A stretch of 64,000 nucleotides of DNA from Larkinella insperata (GTDB lineage: Bacteria; Bacteroidota; Bacteroidia; Cytophagales; Spirosomataceae), in NCBI RefSeq assembly GCF_026248825.1, contig NZ_CP110973.1, forward strand, positions 1,054,001 through 1,118,000, given 5' to 3'. Positions within the stretch are counted from its first letter, which is position 1. Every line of letters starts with the position of its first letter. Under the pieces are notes generated by a model, which ran no database searches, was not told where the DNA came from, and saw only the letters and a list, made by a program, of their open reading frames with translations. Shown one piece after another: positions 17,801 to 25,154 of this stretch. A program made the translations under genes and the position numbers.

Positions 17801-18871
17801 ACGCCCGTGGAGCTGGAAGTGGAATCGTTGCTGGACCTGACGACGCATTACTTTCCGCAGTCCCAACTGCGTGGGCACTACCGGAGCCGCTCGATGGATC
17901 TGATTGATTTCTCGAACCGGCTTTTCTACAAAAACTCGCTGCAACTCCTCCCCGATTTTCACCAGCTCAACCGCCAGGAACCCGCTATCCGGTATCTGAA
18001 CGTCAAAGGAGTTTGGGATAACAACACCAACGAAACCGAGGCCCGCGCCGTGGTTGACCTCATCGATCAATTGGCGACCGAACTGCCGGGGCGCTCTATG
18101 GGCGTTGTGACGTTCAACTTCCAGCAGCAGCAGCTGATTCAGGAATTGCTGGAAGAACGCACACTGGCGACAAGGACCGCCCCCCCGGAGCCTGAGAACC
18201 AAACGGTTTCGAATGTAAGCCCCGATTTGAAAGCCGCAGCCGCTTCGTCAACCGCCCGGGAAGCCACGTTCGTTAAAAATATTGAAAATGTGCAGGGTGA
18301 CGAGCGGGATGTGATCATTTTTTCCATCGGCTACGCGCCTGACGCCCGTGGCCGTTTGTCTGCGCAGTTTGGCAGTTTAAACGCCAAAGGGGGCGAAAAC
18401 CGGCTGAACGTGGCCGTCACGCGGGCGCGGGAACGGATTTACGTCGTCACGAGTATCTACCCCCAGCAACTGACCGTCGAAAACACCGTCAACGAAGGGC
18501 CAAAAGTCCTGAAGCAATACCTGGAGTACGCCCTTTCGGTGGCCGAAGGCGCGTATTGCCCGCAACCCCGTCAAACCGACCGGATTCGGGGTGCCCGGTT
18601 GCTGAAAGATGAACTGAAAGATGCAAAAACGGGTCTGGTTGAGGAACTGCCCTTTGCCGACCTGACCCGGAAATCGGCCGATCAGTACGCCGGACTGCTG
18701 CTTACTGACGATGATCTCTACTACGAAAGCAGCCCGAAAGATGCCCACGCCTACACGCCATTTGCACTGCGGATGAAAAACTGGCCCTTCCAGCGGGTCT
18801 ACAGCCGCGAATTCTGGCGGGGCCGTCTGGAAGTTCCGCTTACGGTTCCGCCGGGTCCACCAGCGGATTAG
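14816..18871 (+). CDS. SF1 (Upf1/Dna2-like) helicase with degenerate Vsr-like C-terminal domain
   Basis: Large cytoplasmic protein of 1351 residues. Residues 1-300 resemble the DUF4011-type N-terminal region of bacterial SF1B helicases. Walker A GPPGTGKS lies at about 320-327, a second motif at LVCQKRAALDVVYERL, Walker B IFDEASQ near 949, ITGDSKQLQPSD after it, then VQGDERDVIIFS and the VAVTRARERIYVVTS motif near 1200. The 500-residue insertion between motifs Ia and II is helical. The last 80 residues (AGLLLTDDDLYYESS, then FQRVYSREFWR) recall the Vsr-like nuclease domain found at the end of related proteins. Related helicases act in DNA repair or phage defence; no defence partner is nearby. 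The last 32 bases overlap the convergent permease gene. Confidence 0.85.
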   Translation: MQLAQSVLKAYLKRLTNLSSRNRSLLLTSLPVEQFLDLHETDFLDSKPSFDLIRQLIARRPTIPLCDVLDSRMEKVNEVSRKLRKIARTDRFIEAERGSEDLYVGYPFVRGKLADGTVIHGPLIFFPVHLEQQGNKWLLVRRADEPIALNRSFLMAYAYYNQYILPDTVLEHTLDEYDKDATVFRTQLYEWLKDSPLEINFNQELFTDQLQWFNALKKTDLDKLERTGELKLYPEAVLGIFPQAGSYLVPDYEELLTADREETGERPDGDAFSLLPFAPSAHPPLTSIREETIHTPLPIDASQEEAIRRIKAGESMVVQGPPGTGKSQLIGNLMADFAAQGKRVLLVCQKRAALDVVYERLRQVGMQPFSALIHDFKNDRKALYDQLAGQIERVEDYQKQNFGLDAILLERHFDQESRRIDQTLTELQAFKDALFDESEAGVSVKQLYLTSDPTAPTIPLDDSYTQFRPDSVAGFVEKLREYGAYLDRLGADHPWADRLSFAPFSFNQLPALKKLLNALPGFVRTTSEAAQALTDRPFSLADWQTVQEDEWETTALLTLLKPEPSAQRWQWVRRLQQEPTHPLFSTEPDELERLEVEISDCLSGNGIEKSLSVSDLPNTAQRLQEAIQSRSSFVGRTVWGLFSKDKTGLQQLAAVNGLTLSDEALPVLLDRVQRRIRFELLRQQIEQKTKQDVTPENAFLTVRLARQALEIVRRLKAVPWLAYLPESRLETAETFAKTARQLVETGRAVAAQVGQWQVFLSESQIQRLWQQPTQSETLIRSLEQDVDLLIEADRLKERFTPIEHEIVQRLGVPLSVDRFLNSLHLAWIEHLELSHPILRGVSSLKINQLETALQESVQQKQALSRQILLVKLRERTYQNLAFNRLNNLVTYRELNHQVTKKRNIWPVRKLMEQFSDEVFQLVPCWIASPESVSAIFPMKPGLFDLVIFDEASQCFAENGIPAMYRARQVVITGDSKQLQPSDLYRIRFETAPDEETPVELEVESLLDLTTHYFPQSQLRGHYRSRSMDLIDFSNRLFYKNSLQLLPDFHQLNRQEPAIRYLNVKGVWDNNTNETEARAVVDLIDQLATELPGRSMGVVTFNFQQQQLIQELLEERTLATRTAPPEPENQTVSNVSPDLKAAAASSTAREATFVKNIENVQGDERDVIIFSIGYAPDARGRLSAQFGSLNAKGGENRLNVAVTRARERIYVVTSIYPQQLTVENTVNEGPKVLKQYLEYALSVAEGAYCPQPRQTDRIRGARLLKDELKDAKTGLVEELPFADLTRKSADQYAGLLLTDDDLYYESSPKDAHAYTPFALRMKNWPFQRVYSREFWRGRLEVPLTVPPGPPAD

Positions 18872-20228
18872 CGGGCTGGTCGGCCGCGCCAAACGGCCAC
18901 TGCTTCCGGATTCGGGCGGTGATCAGAAAAACCACGACACCCAGCCCAATAACCGTCAGACCCGACAGCATAAAAGCCGTGCCGGTGGAAAAGAAAATGA
19001 AGGTCCAGATGGCGATGACCACCAGAACCGGTATGGGGTAAAGCGGCATTTTAAACGGAAACGAATCGGCCTGTTTGCGCCGGTGCAACAGCAGCAACCC
19101 GATGGCCTGACCGATGAACTGCACCACAATCCGCATCGCCAGAATGGCCGTAATCACGTCGGATAGCCGAAACAGCAGGCTAAAGCCGAAGCCCAGACCG
19201 CCCAGAAACAGGAGCGAAATGTAGGGAAAATGACGGGTGGGGTGCAGTTTGGCAAAGATGCGGAAAAACTGCCCGTCGGCGGCTGCCGCGTACGGAACCC
19301 GCGAGTACCCCAGCAACACCGCAAACAGGGACGAAAACGCCACGATCAGCACCATGAAGGTAGCGATGGAACCCGCCCGCGTGCCGTACAACCGCTCAAT
19401 GACTGCGCTGATGATGAATTCGCTGTGCTGCGCTTCCTGCCAGGGAATCACTTTGACCACGCTCCAGTTCATGGCCAGATACAACACCGCAATGCCGACG
19501 ACCGAGATGAGCATACTGATTGGGATGATGCGCGACGGGTTGCGGATTTCCCCGCCCAGGTGGCAGACGTTGTAGTAGCCCAGGTAGCAGTAAATGGTTT
19601 TCACCGACGCAATCCCCAAACCCGCGCCAAACAATCCGGAAAGGGTACCGCCTTCGGGGAGAGCCAGCGAAACGGTTTGCTGGCCACCCGTCAGACCGCC
19701 CCAGATGATCCAGCCGAGCGTAGCCAGGACGCAGACCCACAGCAGGATGCTGATGCGGCCGATGGATTCGATTTTACGGTATAAAAGAAGGGTAATCAGG
19801 ATCACCACGCCACCAGACACGGCTTTGCGCTGCCATTCATCGAACGGAAGCAGGTAAGACGCGTACTGCGCGAACCCGATGGCCCCGGATGCCACCACCA
19901 GCGGAGCCTGAATCATGGTTTGCCAGACGTACAGAAAGGACAGCAGTTTGCCCCAGCGTTTTTCGCCGTACGCAATTTTCAGGAAGTTGTAACTCCCACC
20001 CGCCTGCGGATAAGCCGCGCCCAGCTCCGACCACACCAGCGCGTCGATCAGCGAAATCACCGCGCCCAGAATCCACGCCCACAGAAAATGCGGTCCGCCC
20101 ATGCGTTGAATCACCAGCGGCAGGACAACAAACGGCCCGATACCGACCATATCGATCATGTTCAGGGCCGTAGCTTGTAACAATCCCAGTCGCCGGGGCA
20201 AAGGGGCAGAATCCGTAGAAACAGACAC
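18840..20228 (-). CDS. APC family amino acid/polyamine permease
   Basis: Twelve-helix secondary transporter of 462 residues from the amino acid-polyamine-organocation superfamily. Helix 1 carries the GIGPFVVLPL substrate-site break, and the family motif EIRNPSRIIP follows helix 5. SELGAAYPQAGGSYNFLK matches the helix 2-3 loop. The start is a GTG at 20226-20228, giving a short hydrophilic N-terminus before helix 1. The 3' end overlaps the convergent helicase gene by 32 bases. A LysR regulator lies 60 bases upstream on the same strand and probably controls it. Substrate unknown; an amino acid is likely. Confidence 0.9.
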   Translation of the reverse strand: MSVSTDSAPLPRRLGLLQATALNMIDMVGIGPFVVLPLVIQRMGGPHFLWAWILGAVISLIDALVWSELGAAYPQAGGSYNFLKIAYGEKRWGKLLSFLYVWQTMIQAPLVVASGAIGFAQYASYLLPFDEWQRKAVSGGVVILITLLLYRKIESIGRISILLWVCVLATLGWIIWGGLTGGQQTVSLALPEGGTLSGLFGAGLGIASVKTIYCYLGYYNVCHLGGEIRNPSRIIPISMLISVVGIAVLYLAMNWSVVKVIPWQEAQHSEFIISAVIERLYGTRAGSIATFMVLIVAFSSLFAVLLGYSRVPYAAAADGQFFRIFAKLHPTRHFPYISLLFLGGLGFGFSLLFRLSDVITAILAMRIVVQFIGQAIGLLLLHRRKQADSFPFKMPLYPIPVLVVIAIWTFIFFSTGTAFMLSGLTVIGLGVVVFLITARIRKQWPFGAADQPANPLVDPAEP

Positions 20229-20288
20229 AATTCAGGTTAGTTAAGAAACAGTGAATAAATGGGTTAGCAAGCGCCCGCAACGCGTTAC

Positions 20289-21197
20289 TCAGGCCGAACA
20301 CATGACAGCGTATCCGTCGAGCTCTTTCATGTACGACGCCAGCTTTTCGATAAACGCGCCGGTGTAGGGCGGGAGTTGCTTGTTCTTCAAGGTGGCGGCA
20401 TACCAGGTGCGCAACAGGCGTTTTTCGGTTAGCGCAACAGCCGCCAGTTCGCCCGACCGCAGGTAAGGCCGGACTACCCAATTGGGTAACATGGCTACGC
20501 CCATGCCGGCTTTCACCATTTCCAGAATCGCTTCGGTCAGCGTCATTTTGTAGACCCGCGGAGGTCTGAAATTTTTATACAGCATTTTAAAATTGGAGCT
20601 TTGCTCATCCGGAATGTTGTACATGATGTAATTCTGATTGGCAAACTCATCAATTTCAACCCAGTCGCGGTGTGCCCACTCGTGGTCCGGGGCCACAATG
20701 ACCATGAACTCGTCCTGAAACAAAGGCGTATAACTCAGCTTGGGGTTTTCGGCTTCTTCCAGAATGGCGACGTCGATCTTGTTTTCGAGCAAGTGCTGCT
20801 CGGCAAAATGGGTGGCTTCAATGTCAATTTTCACGTCCACTTTGGGGTATACATCCCGGTAGGCCCGCAGAAACCCCGACAGCCAGTGGTAGGACGTGTA
20901 GCATTCCGTGCAGAGCCGCACCTCACCGGCATCTTTCTCAGTCAGGCATTTTACCTTCGCCCGGGTTTCGGCCACTTCCTGCAAAATCTTCTCGGCGGCT
21001 TCCAGAACCACCGCTCCGGCATCCGTCAGCAGCATCTGCTTTTTGTCGCGGATAAACAGCTGCGTGTTGAAAAACCCTTCAATTTCTTTCAACTGGTGGC
21101 TTAACGCCGATTGAGTCAGATAGAGCCGGTCGGCGGCTTTGGTCAGGTTGCCACAGGCAGCCACCTCCTTTACCATCTGAAGATGCCGGATTTCCAT
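20289..21197 (-). CDS. LysR family transcriptional regulator
   Basis: DNA-binding regulator of 302 residues. The winged helix-turn-helix covers about 1-60 (AADRLYLTQSALSHQLKEIE). The effector-binding domain spans 90-295 with two alpha/beta lobes, including VDVKIDIEATHFAEQ and EAILEMVKAGMGVAMLPNW. The pattern is nearest to MetR/CysB-like members. I chose the ATG at 21195-21197 because the usual LysR start, MEIRHLQ, follows it directly. The permease gene downstream is the probable target; the secreted protein gene starts 95 bases away on the other strand and may share regulation. Confidence 0.92.
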   Translation of the reverse strand: MEIRHLQMVKEVAACGNLTKAADRLYLTQSALSHQLKEIEGFFNTQLFIRDKKQMLLTDAGAVVLEAAEKILQEVAETRAKVKCLTEKDAGEVRLCTECYTSYHWLSGFLRAYRDVYPKVDVKIDIEATHFAEQHLLENKIDVAILEEAENPKLSYTPLFQDEFMVIVAPDHEWAHRDWVEIDEFANQNYIMYNIPDEQSSNFKMLYKNFRPPRVYKMTLTEAILEMVKAGMGVAMLPNWVVRPYLRSGELAAVALTEKRLLRTWYAATLKNKQLPPYTGAFIEKLASYMKELDGYAVMCSA

Positions 21198-21236
21198 GAT
21201 GAGCAAATTTCATGATTTTGACAAAAATAATTCGTT

Positions 21237-21266
21237 TTGTTAATAATCCAAAAGGCCGCAATTTTG
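21237..21266 (+). promoter_or_regulatory. Predicted promoter of the small secreted protein gene
   Basis: TTG (21237-21239) and CAATTTTG (21259-21266) are spaced by 19 bases and match TTG-N19-TAnnTTTG except for the first T. The start codon at 21293 lies 26 bases further. Confidence 0.5.
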
Positions 21267-21292
21267 TCGCATCACTTAAACAACATACCACG

Positions 21293-21694
21293 ATGAAAAC
21301 GATTACGCAACAACTACTAATGACACTTCTCCTCGGGTTGATCGTACCGGTATCCAATGCCCAGCCAACGAGAACCGACGGGACCAGCACCGAAAAAAAT
21401 GCCTTTGACGTAAACCTGTTTCTGGGGCAGCGGGAGAAGATCAACCTCATGCTGGCCGTTCGGCAACCCAAACGCGTGACCATCCGGCTGAAAGATGCCC
21501 ACAATGCCGTTCTGTACAAAGAATCGCTGACCAAACTACCGGCCAACCACTGGCGTAAATTCAATTTCGAAGGCATGAAAACCGGTACGTACTACCTGGA
21601 AATCAGCAACGGAGATCAGGTAGTGATTCGCCAGATTGAAGTCGGAGCCATTCCGGCAACGGAAACGCAGCGGTTTATCAGCTACGCGAATTAA
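21293..21694 (+). CDS. Small secreted protein, T9SS sorting-tail-like fold
   Basis: 133-residue exported protein. The signal peptide is residues 1-24 (KTITQQLLMTLLLGLIVPVS then NAQ). The mature part has alternating beta strands, KVTIRLKDAHNAVLYKES-like, ending with GTYYLEISNGDQVVIRQIEV. This resembles the beta-sandwich of Por secretion system C-terminal domains and of DUF3244-type proteins, but here it is the whole protein. The ATG at 21293 is chosen because it yields the signal peptide and follows a plausible promoter. Function unknown. Confidence 0.75.
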   Translation: MKTITQQLLMTLLLGLIVPVSNAQPTRTDGTSTEKNAFDVNLFLGQREKINLMLAVRQPKRVTIRLKDAHNAVLYKESLTKLPANHWRKFNFEGMKTGTYYLEISNGDQVVIRQIEVGAIPATETQRFISYAN

Positions 21695-21712
21695 ACCAAA
21701 CCTAACCGACGC

Positions 21713-21747
21713 AAAAAAGGCTTCCTCATACCGGGGAAGCCTTTTTT
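21713..21747. terminator. Bidirectional intrinsic terminator
   Basis: AAAAAAGGCTTCC-TCATACCGG-GGAAGCCTTTTTT is symmetric, with T-runs on both strands. It separates the convergent genes ending at 21694 and 21779. Confidence 0.9.
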
Positions 21748-21778
21748 GCCTGTTTATAGTTTTTAATCCGCCGGTGCG

Positions 21779-22660
21779 CTACACATCGCAGATCTGGATG
21801 CTCTCGCGCAGCGACGTCAGCGGGTCACGCTTGGGGATAAATTCCTGGGCCACAAAGCCCTTGAAGCCGGTGTCAACAATGGCCTGCATAATGGCCGGGT
21901 AGTAGAGTTCCTGCCCATTATCGATCTCGTTCCGACCGGGATTGCCCCCGGTGTGGTAGTGAGCGAAGTATTGGTGGTCGCGCCGGATGGTGCGGATGAT
22001 ATCGCCCTCCATGATCTGCATGTGGTAGATGTCGTACAGCAGCTTAAACCGCTCCGAGCCCACCCGTTTGCACAGCTCAACGCCCCAGGCCGACTTGTCG
22101 CACATGTAATCCTTGTGATCAACCCTGCTGTTGAGCAGTTCCATCACCATCGTCACGCCGTGTTTTTCGGCGCTGCTCATGAGCTTTTTCAAACCCACGG
22201 CGCAGTTTTCCAGTCCTTTTTCGTCGTCCATACCCCGGCGGTTGCCCGAGAAACAGATCACCTGCGTCAAACCCGCGTTTTTCAATTTCGGGAAAATGGC
22301 TTCGTAGCTGGCAATCAGTTCATCGTGGAATTTCGGGTCGTTGAAACCGTCGTTGATGCCTTTGCCGGCTCCCTGCGCCATCGAGCAGGTCAGGCCGTAT
22401 TTTTTCACCACATCCCACTGGTTCGGGTCCAGCAGGTCGATGCCCGTAATGCCCATGTCTTTGGTGGCTTTGGCAAAATCCTCCAGCGGAATTTTACCGT
22501 AACACCATTTGCAGACGGCGTGGTTAATCCGGCCTTTCAAAGCCGGGGACAGGCTTGTTTCGGTAGCTTCCATTTGTGCAGCAAAGGAATCGATGACAGA
22601 AAAGGTTAGTGCGGTTCCGGCGAGTGTTTTGAGGGCCGAACGGCGGGAGGAAGGTTTCAT
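21779..22660 (-). CDS. Exported sugar phosphate isomerase/epimerase family (hydroxypyruvate isomerase-like) protein
   Basis: TIM-barrel protein of the xylose-isomerase-like (AP endonuclease 2) superfamily, 293 residues. The N-terminus KPSSRRSALKTLAGTALTFS is a Tat-type signal with twin arginine, so it is probably exported folded. Metal-binding residues of the family are visible in VMELLNS, LLYDIYHMQIMEGD and YHTGGNPGRNEID; the final Glu is in VAQEFIP. The ATG at 22658-22660 is chosen for the signal peptide; a longer frame reaches 22741 but its extra part is encoded by an intergenic repeat. A DUF1080 gene precedes it on the same strand. The pair is common in glycoside-using Bacteroidota; the exact substrate is unknown. 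Confidence 0.87.
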   Translation of the reverse strand: MKPSSRRSALKTLAGTALTFSVIDSFAAQMEATETSLSPALKGRINHAVCKWCYGKIPLEDFAKATKDMGITGIDLLDPNQWDVVKKYGLTCSMAQGAGKGINDGFNDPKFHDELIASYEAIFPKLKNAGLTQVICFSGNRRGMDDEKGLENCAVGLKKLMSSAEKHGVTMVMELLNSRVDHKDYMCDKSAWGVELCKRVGSERFKLLYDIYHMQIMEGDIIRTIRRDHQYFAHYHTGGNPGRNEIDNGQELYYPAIMQAIVDTGFKGFVAQEFIPKRDPLTSLRESIQICDV

Positions 22661-22671
22661 AGCAGTTTGAA

Positions 22672-22765
22672 GGAGTGAATGGGTGAATGAATGAATGAGT
22701 GAATAGCTTCGCCGGGATTTGACTTTAGTAGCGTTATTCACTCAATCGCTCATCCATTCATTCAA
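22672..22765. repeat. Intergenic imperfect inverted repeat, GAATGAGTGAATA type
   Basis: The left arm GAATGAATGAGTGAATA and the right arm TTATTCACTCAATCGCTCATCCATTCATTC are largely complementary around a 30-base loop. It fills the gap between two minus-strand genes. Similar elements with a GATGAGTGA core occur near 50930 and 61481. Confidence 0.6.
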
Positions 22766-22771
22766 AATTGG

Positions 22772-23491
22772 TTAAAGTTCCCGGATTCGGATGTTGCGGT
22801 ACCACACTTTATCGCCGTGGTCCTGCAAAGCGATGTGGCCAGTGTTGTATTTGTTGAACCCTTCCCAGCCTTTGAATTTGCTTTCGCTCACCATTTTCTC
22901 CCATTCCGGGCCGCTGGTTTGGTATTCCACCACTTTCTTGCCGTTCAGGTAATGCTCCACTTTGCCGTTGTTGACCACCAGCCGAACCTTGTTCCATTCT
23001 CCGGCTACTTTCTGGGCGGAGAAATCCGACGGCGGTAACATATCGTACAAGGAACCCGACGTACGGTTGCCGTTCTTACCGGCTTTGGCGTCCGGATGGC
23101 GCTCGTTGTCAAGCACCTGCATTTCCGGACCGGTTACGTACGTGGTCCGGAATTTCGGATCTTCGTGTACCCGGTAGATAATTCCGCTGTTGCCTTTTTC
23201 CGAAATTTTCCACTCGATCTCCAGTTCGTAATTGGTGTATTCCTTGTCGGTAACAAGGTCACCACCGCCCCGACCGGTGAGCGTAATGGTGCCGTCTTCC
23301 ACCTGCCATTTGTCCGAAACGGGCTGCCCCGCTTTCAGGTAGTTATGCCAGCCCGTCAACGTTTTTCCATCAAAAAGTTTAACCCACTTCCCCTTTTTGG
23401 GGCCCGACGCAACCGTTTTAGGCATACTCACAACACTAACAATCAGTGCCAACAAGACCACGCGGGTCATCATGCTGAGCGAAATTTTCAT
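22772..23491 (-). CDS. Secreted DUF1080 (3-keto-disaccharide hydrolase-like) protein
   Basis: 239-residue exported beta-sandwich protein. A signal peptide occupies residues 1-29. The DUF1080 domain starts with WVKLFDGKTLTGWHNY and continues with YELEIEWKISEKGNSGI, EMQVLDNERHPDA and a final HGDKVWYRNIRIREL. Some family members hydrolyse 3-keto-glycosides; others are only carbohydrate-binding. The PLYDM-type loop is SLYDMLPPSD. It is the first gene of a unit with the exported isomerase-like protein downstream, which supports a role in processing oxidised sugars. A second, shorter paralogue lies at 52159. Confidence 0.9.
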   Translation of the reverse strand: MKISLSMMTRVVLLALIVSVVSMPKTVASGPKKGKWVKLFDGKTLTGWHNYLKAGQPVSDKWQVEDGTITLTGRGGGDLVTDKEYTNYELEIEWKISEKGNSGIIYRVHEDPKFRTTYVTGPEMQVLDNERHPDAKAGKNGNRTSGSLYDMLPPSDFSAQKVAGEWNKVRLVVNNGKVEHYLNGKKVVEYQTSGPEWEKMVSESKFKGWEGFNKYNTGHIALQDHGDKVWYRNIRIREL

Positions 23492-23664
23492 AAAATGTCT
23501 TTGAGGTCAAGATGAATCCACTGCACCATTGCAGCAGAACAATATTAGAAAACAGGGACGGTTGCGGCAACTTTTTTGGTAAAAAGCTTTACAAAATGCG
23601 TTTTTTAAAAGATTGATCGATTTTTACACCAAAACTTCCGGGCGTTACCGGCAACTTTACGGCG

Positions 23665-24219
23665 ATGGAATCAAGAACCGAAATCAACTGCGGAAACGGC
23701 ATTACACTGGCGCTCCCCACACGCGCCGACGCCGAAATCATGGCCCAACTGGCCAACAACCGCGCCATCTGGCTTAACCTGCGCGACCGCATACCCCATC
23801 CCTACACGCTGGCTGACGCCGTTTGGTTTATCGAAAACGCACAGGAAGGTGCTTTAGACTTAGTTTTCGGTATCTATGTGACTGGTAAATTTGCTGGTGT
23901 AGCCGGCGTGGTGATGCAAACCGATGTTCACCGGCTGTCGGGCGAAATCGGTTACTGGCTGGGCGAACCGTATTGGAACCGGGGCATCGCTACTGTTGCC
24001 ATTCGGCACCTGATTAAATATACGTTCGCTAACACAGATCTGATCCGGCTGTTTGCGGGCATATTTGCGTACAACAAAGCGTCGATGCGGGTACTAGAAA
24101 AAAACGGTTTTACGCTGGACATCATTCAGCGGGCCGCCATTTACAAAAACGGGAAGGTGCTGGACGAATACCGGTACAGCCTGATTGACGAGAAAAAATT
24201 AGCCGCTCTTCTGCCGTGA
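23665..24219 (+). CDS. GNAT family N-acetyltransferase (RimJ/RimL-like)
   Basis: 184-residue acetyltransferase. The acetyl-CoA fold is seen as GEIGYWLGEPYWNRGIATVAI (motif A with the R/Q-x-x-G-x-A pattern) and MRVLEKNGF near the C-terminus. RimJ/L-type enzymes acetylate protein N-termini or small amines; the substrate is not predictable here. The last 4 bases overlap the GTG start of the next gene, so it is the first gene of a coupled trio with a class II synthetase-like protein and an AraC regulator. Confidence 0.9.
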   Translation: MESRTEINCGNGITLALPTRADAEIMAQLANNRAIWLNLRDRIPHPYTLADAVWFIENAQEGALDLVFGIYVTGKFAGVAGVVMQTDVHRLSGEIGYWLGEPYWNRGIATVAIRHLIKYTFANTDLIRLFAGIFAYNKASMRVLEKNGFTLDIIQRAAIYKNGKVLDEYRYSLIDEKKLAALLP

Positions 24220-25154
24220 CCATCGCTGAAAAAATACTGCACCGCATCAACCGCCCGGAGTTGCTCCAGCTCCTGGCCGAAGAACTGACGCCCTCGGAAC
24301 TCAACTCGCTGCTACTCGAAGTTTTCGACCGGCACACCGAACGGCTTTCTCCGGCCGAACTGCTGCAACACTACCAGAAAAACCGTTTCGTCAAACCCGC
24401 CGATCTGAACGTAATGCGCCTGCGGGAATTGGAAACGCAGATTTTGCAGATTTTCGAAACGTTTCAGTTCCGTCCGGTCGAACTGTCGCCGGTCGCTCCG
24501 TTGGGTTCCTGTTCGGTGGTTGCCACGGCCGATCAGAAGAAAGTGCTGTCGGCCCTGCGCGGCACGGAAGTGCTAGCCGACGCCACCAACGCCCTGGCGC
24601 TGCACGCGGCCGATTTGAAAAAAAGTGGACAATGGAAGCCCGATCAGCCCAGCGATCAACTCCGGTTCAGCGCCCTACAGCGTCACCTCCGAACGCCCCC
24701 GGTGGCCGTGGCGGGTCACACGCAGCACTTCAAAATCGGCTGTCTGGCGTCGTCCGGGCGCGACACGGGTGACTTTCAATTTGAGCGCGAAAGCCTGGCC
24801 GAGCACCTGGCGGTTATGACGGCGGTGTTGCGCGACGCTTTACAAATCAGTAGCTTGCGTTTTAAACTGATTCAACGCGCCGGGCCGGACCAGACGCGGT
24901 TGCTGGACGCGGTGGCCGACCACATTCGGCAACGACGGACGGATCTGATTCTTGAGACCGACCCCGCGCCAGTTCGGCAAAACCAGTACTATAAGGGGTT
25001 GCAGTACAAGATTCTGATTACCGTCCGCGGGCAGGAATACGAGATTGGCGACGGCGGGTTTGTGGATTGGACGCAACAGCTATTACAGAATAAAAAGGAG
25101 CGGTTTCTGATTACCGGTATCGGGGTCGAACTGCTGTTTCGATTGGTGCGATGA
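24216..25154 (+). CDS. Degenerate class II aminoacyl-tRNA synthetase-like (HisRS/HisZ-like) protein
   Basis: 312-residue protein of no family I can name. An N-terminal helical part (1-75) is followed by a segment that recalls the class II synthetase core: PLGSCSVVATADQKKVLSAL, then LRFSALQRHLR and LASSGRDTGDFQFERESLAEHL (motif 2-like). Later come NQYYKGLQYKILI and GQEYEIGDGGFVDW, matching the YYTG.../GG.Y pattern of HisRS and HisZ. ITGIGVELLFRLV at the end resembles motif 3. The tRNA anticodon-binding domain is absent. Start is GTG, overlapping the GNAT stop (GTGA); the stop overlaps the AraC start (ATGA). An amino-acid-activating or sensing role is inferred. Confidence 0.55.
   Translation: MTIAEKILHRINRPELLQLLAEELTPSELNSLLLEVFDRHTERLSPAELLQHYQKNRFVKPADLNVMRLRELETQILQIFETFQFRPVELSPVAPLGSCSVVATADQKKVLSALRGTEVLADATNALALHAADLKKSGQWKPDQPSDQLRFSALQRHLRTPPVAVAGHTQHFKIGCLASSGRDTGDFQFERESLAEHLAVMTAVLRDALQISSLRFKLIQRAGPDQTRLLDAVADHIRQRRTDLILETDPAPVRQNQYYKGLQYKILITVRGQEYEIGDGGFVDWTQQLLQNKKERFLITGIGVELLFRLVR

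Noticed and set aside
14816..18871. Defence island around the helicase, HsdR-like and PD-(D/E)XK genes
   Set aside because: The three nuclease- or helicase-related genes lie about 11-33 kb apart among housekeeping genes, with no methylase, toxin, integrase or phage gene.
22661..22741. In-frame upstream extension of the exported isomerase-like protein
   Set aside because: The extra 27 residues are encoded by the intergenic repeat, and the twin-arginine signal begins at the ATG at 22660.
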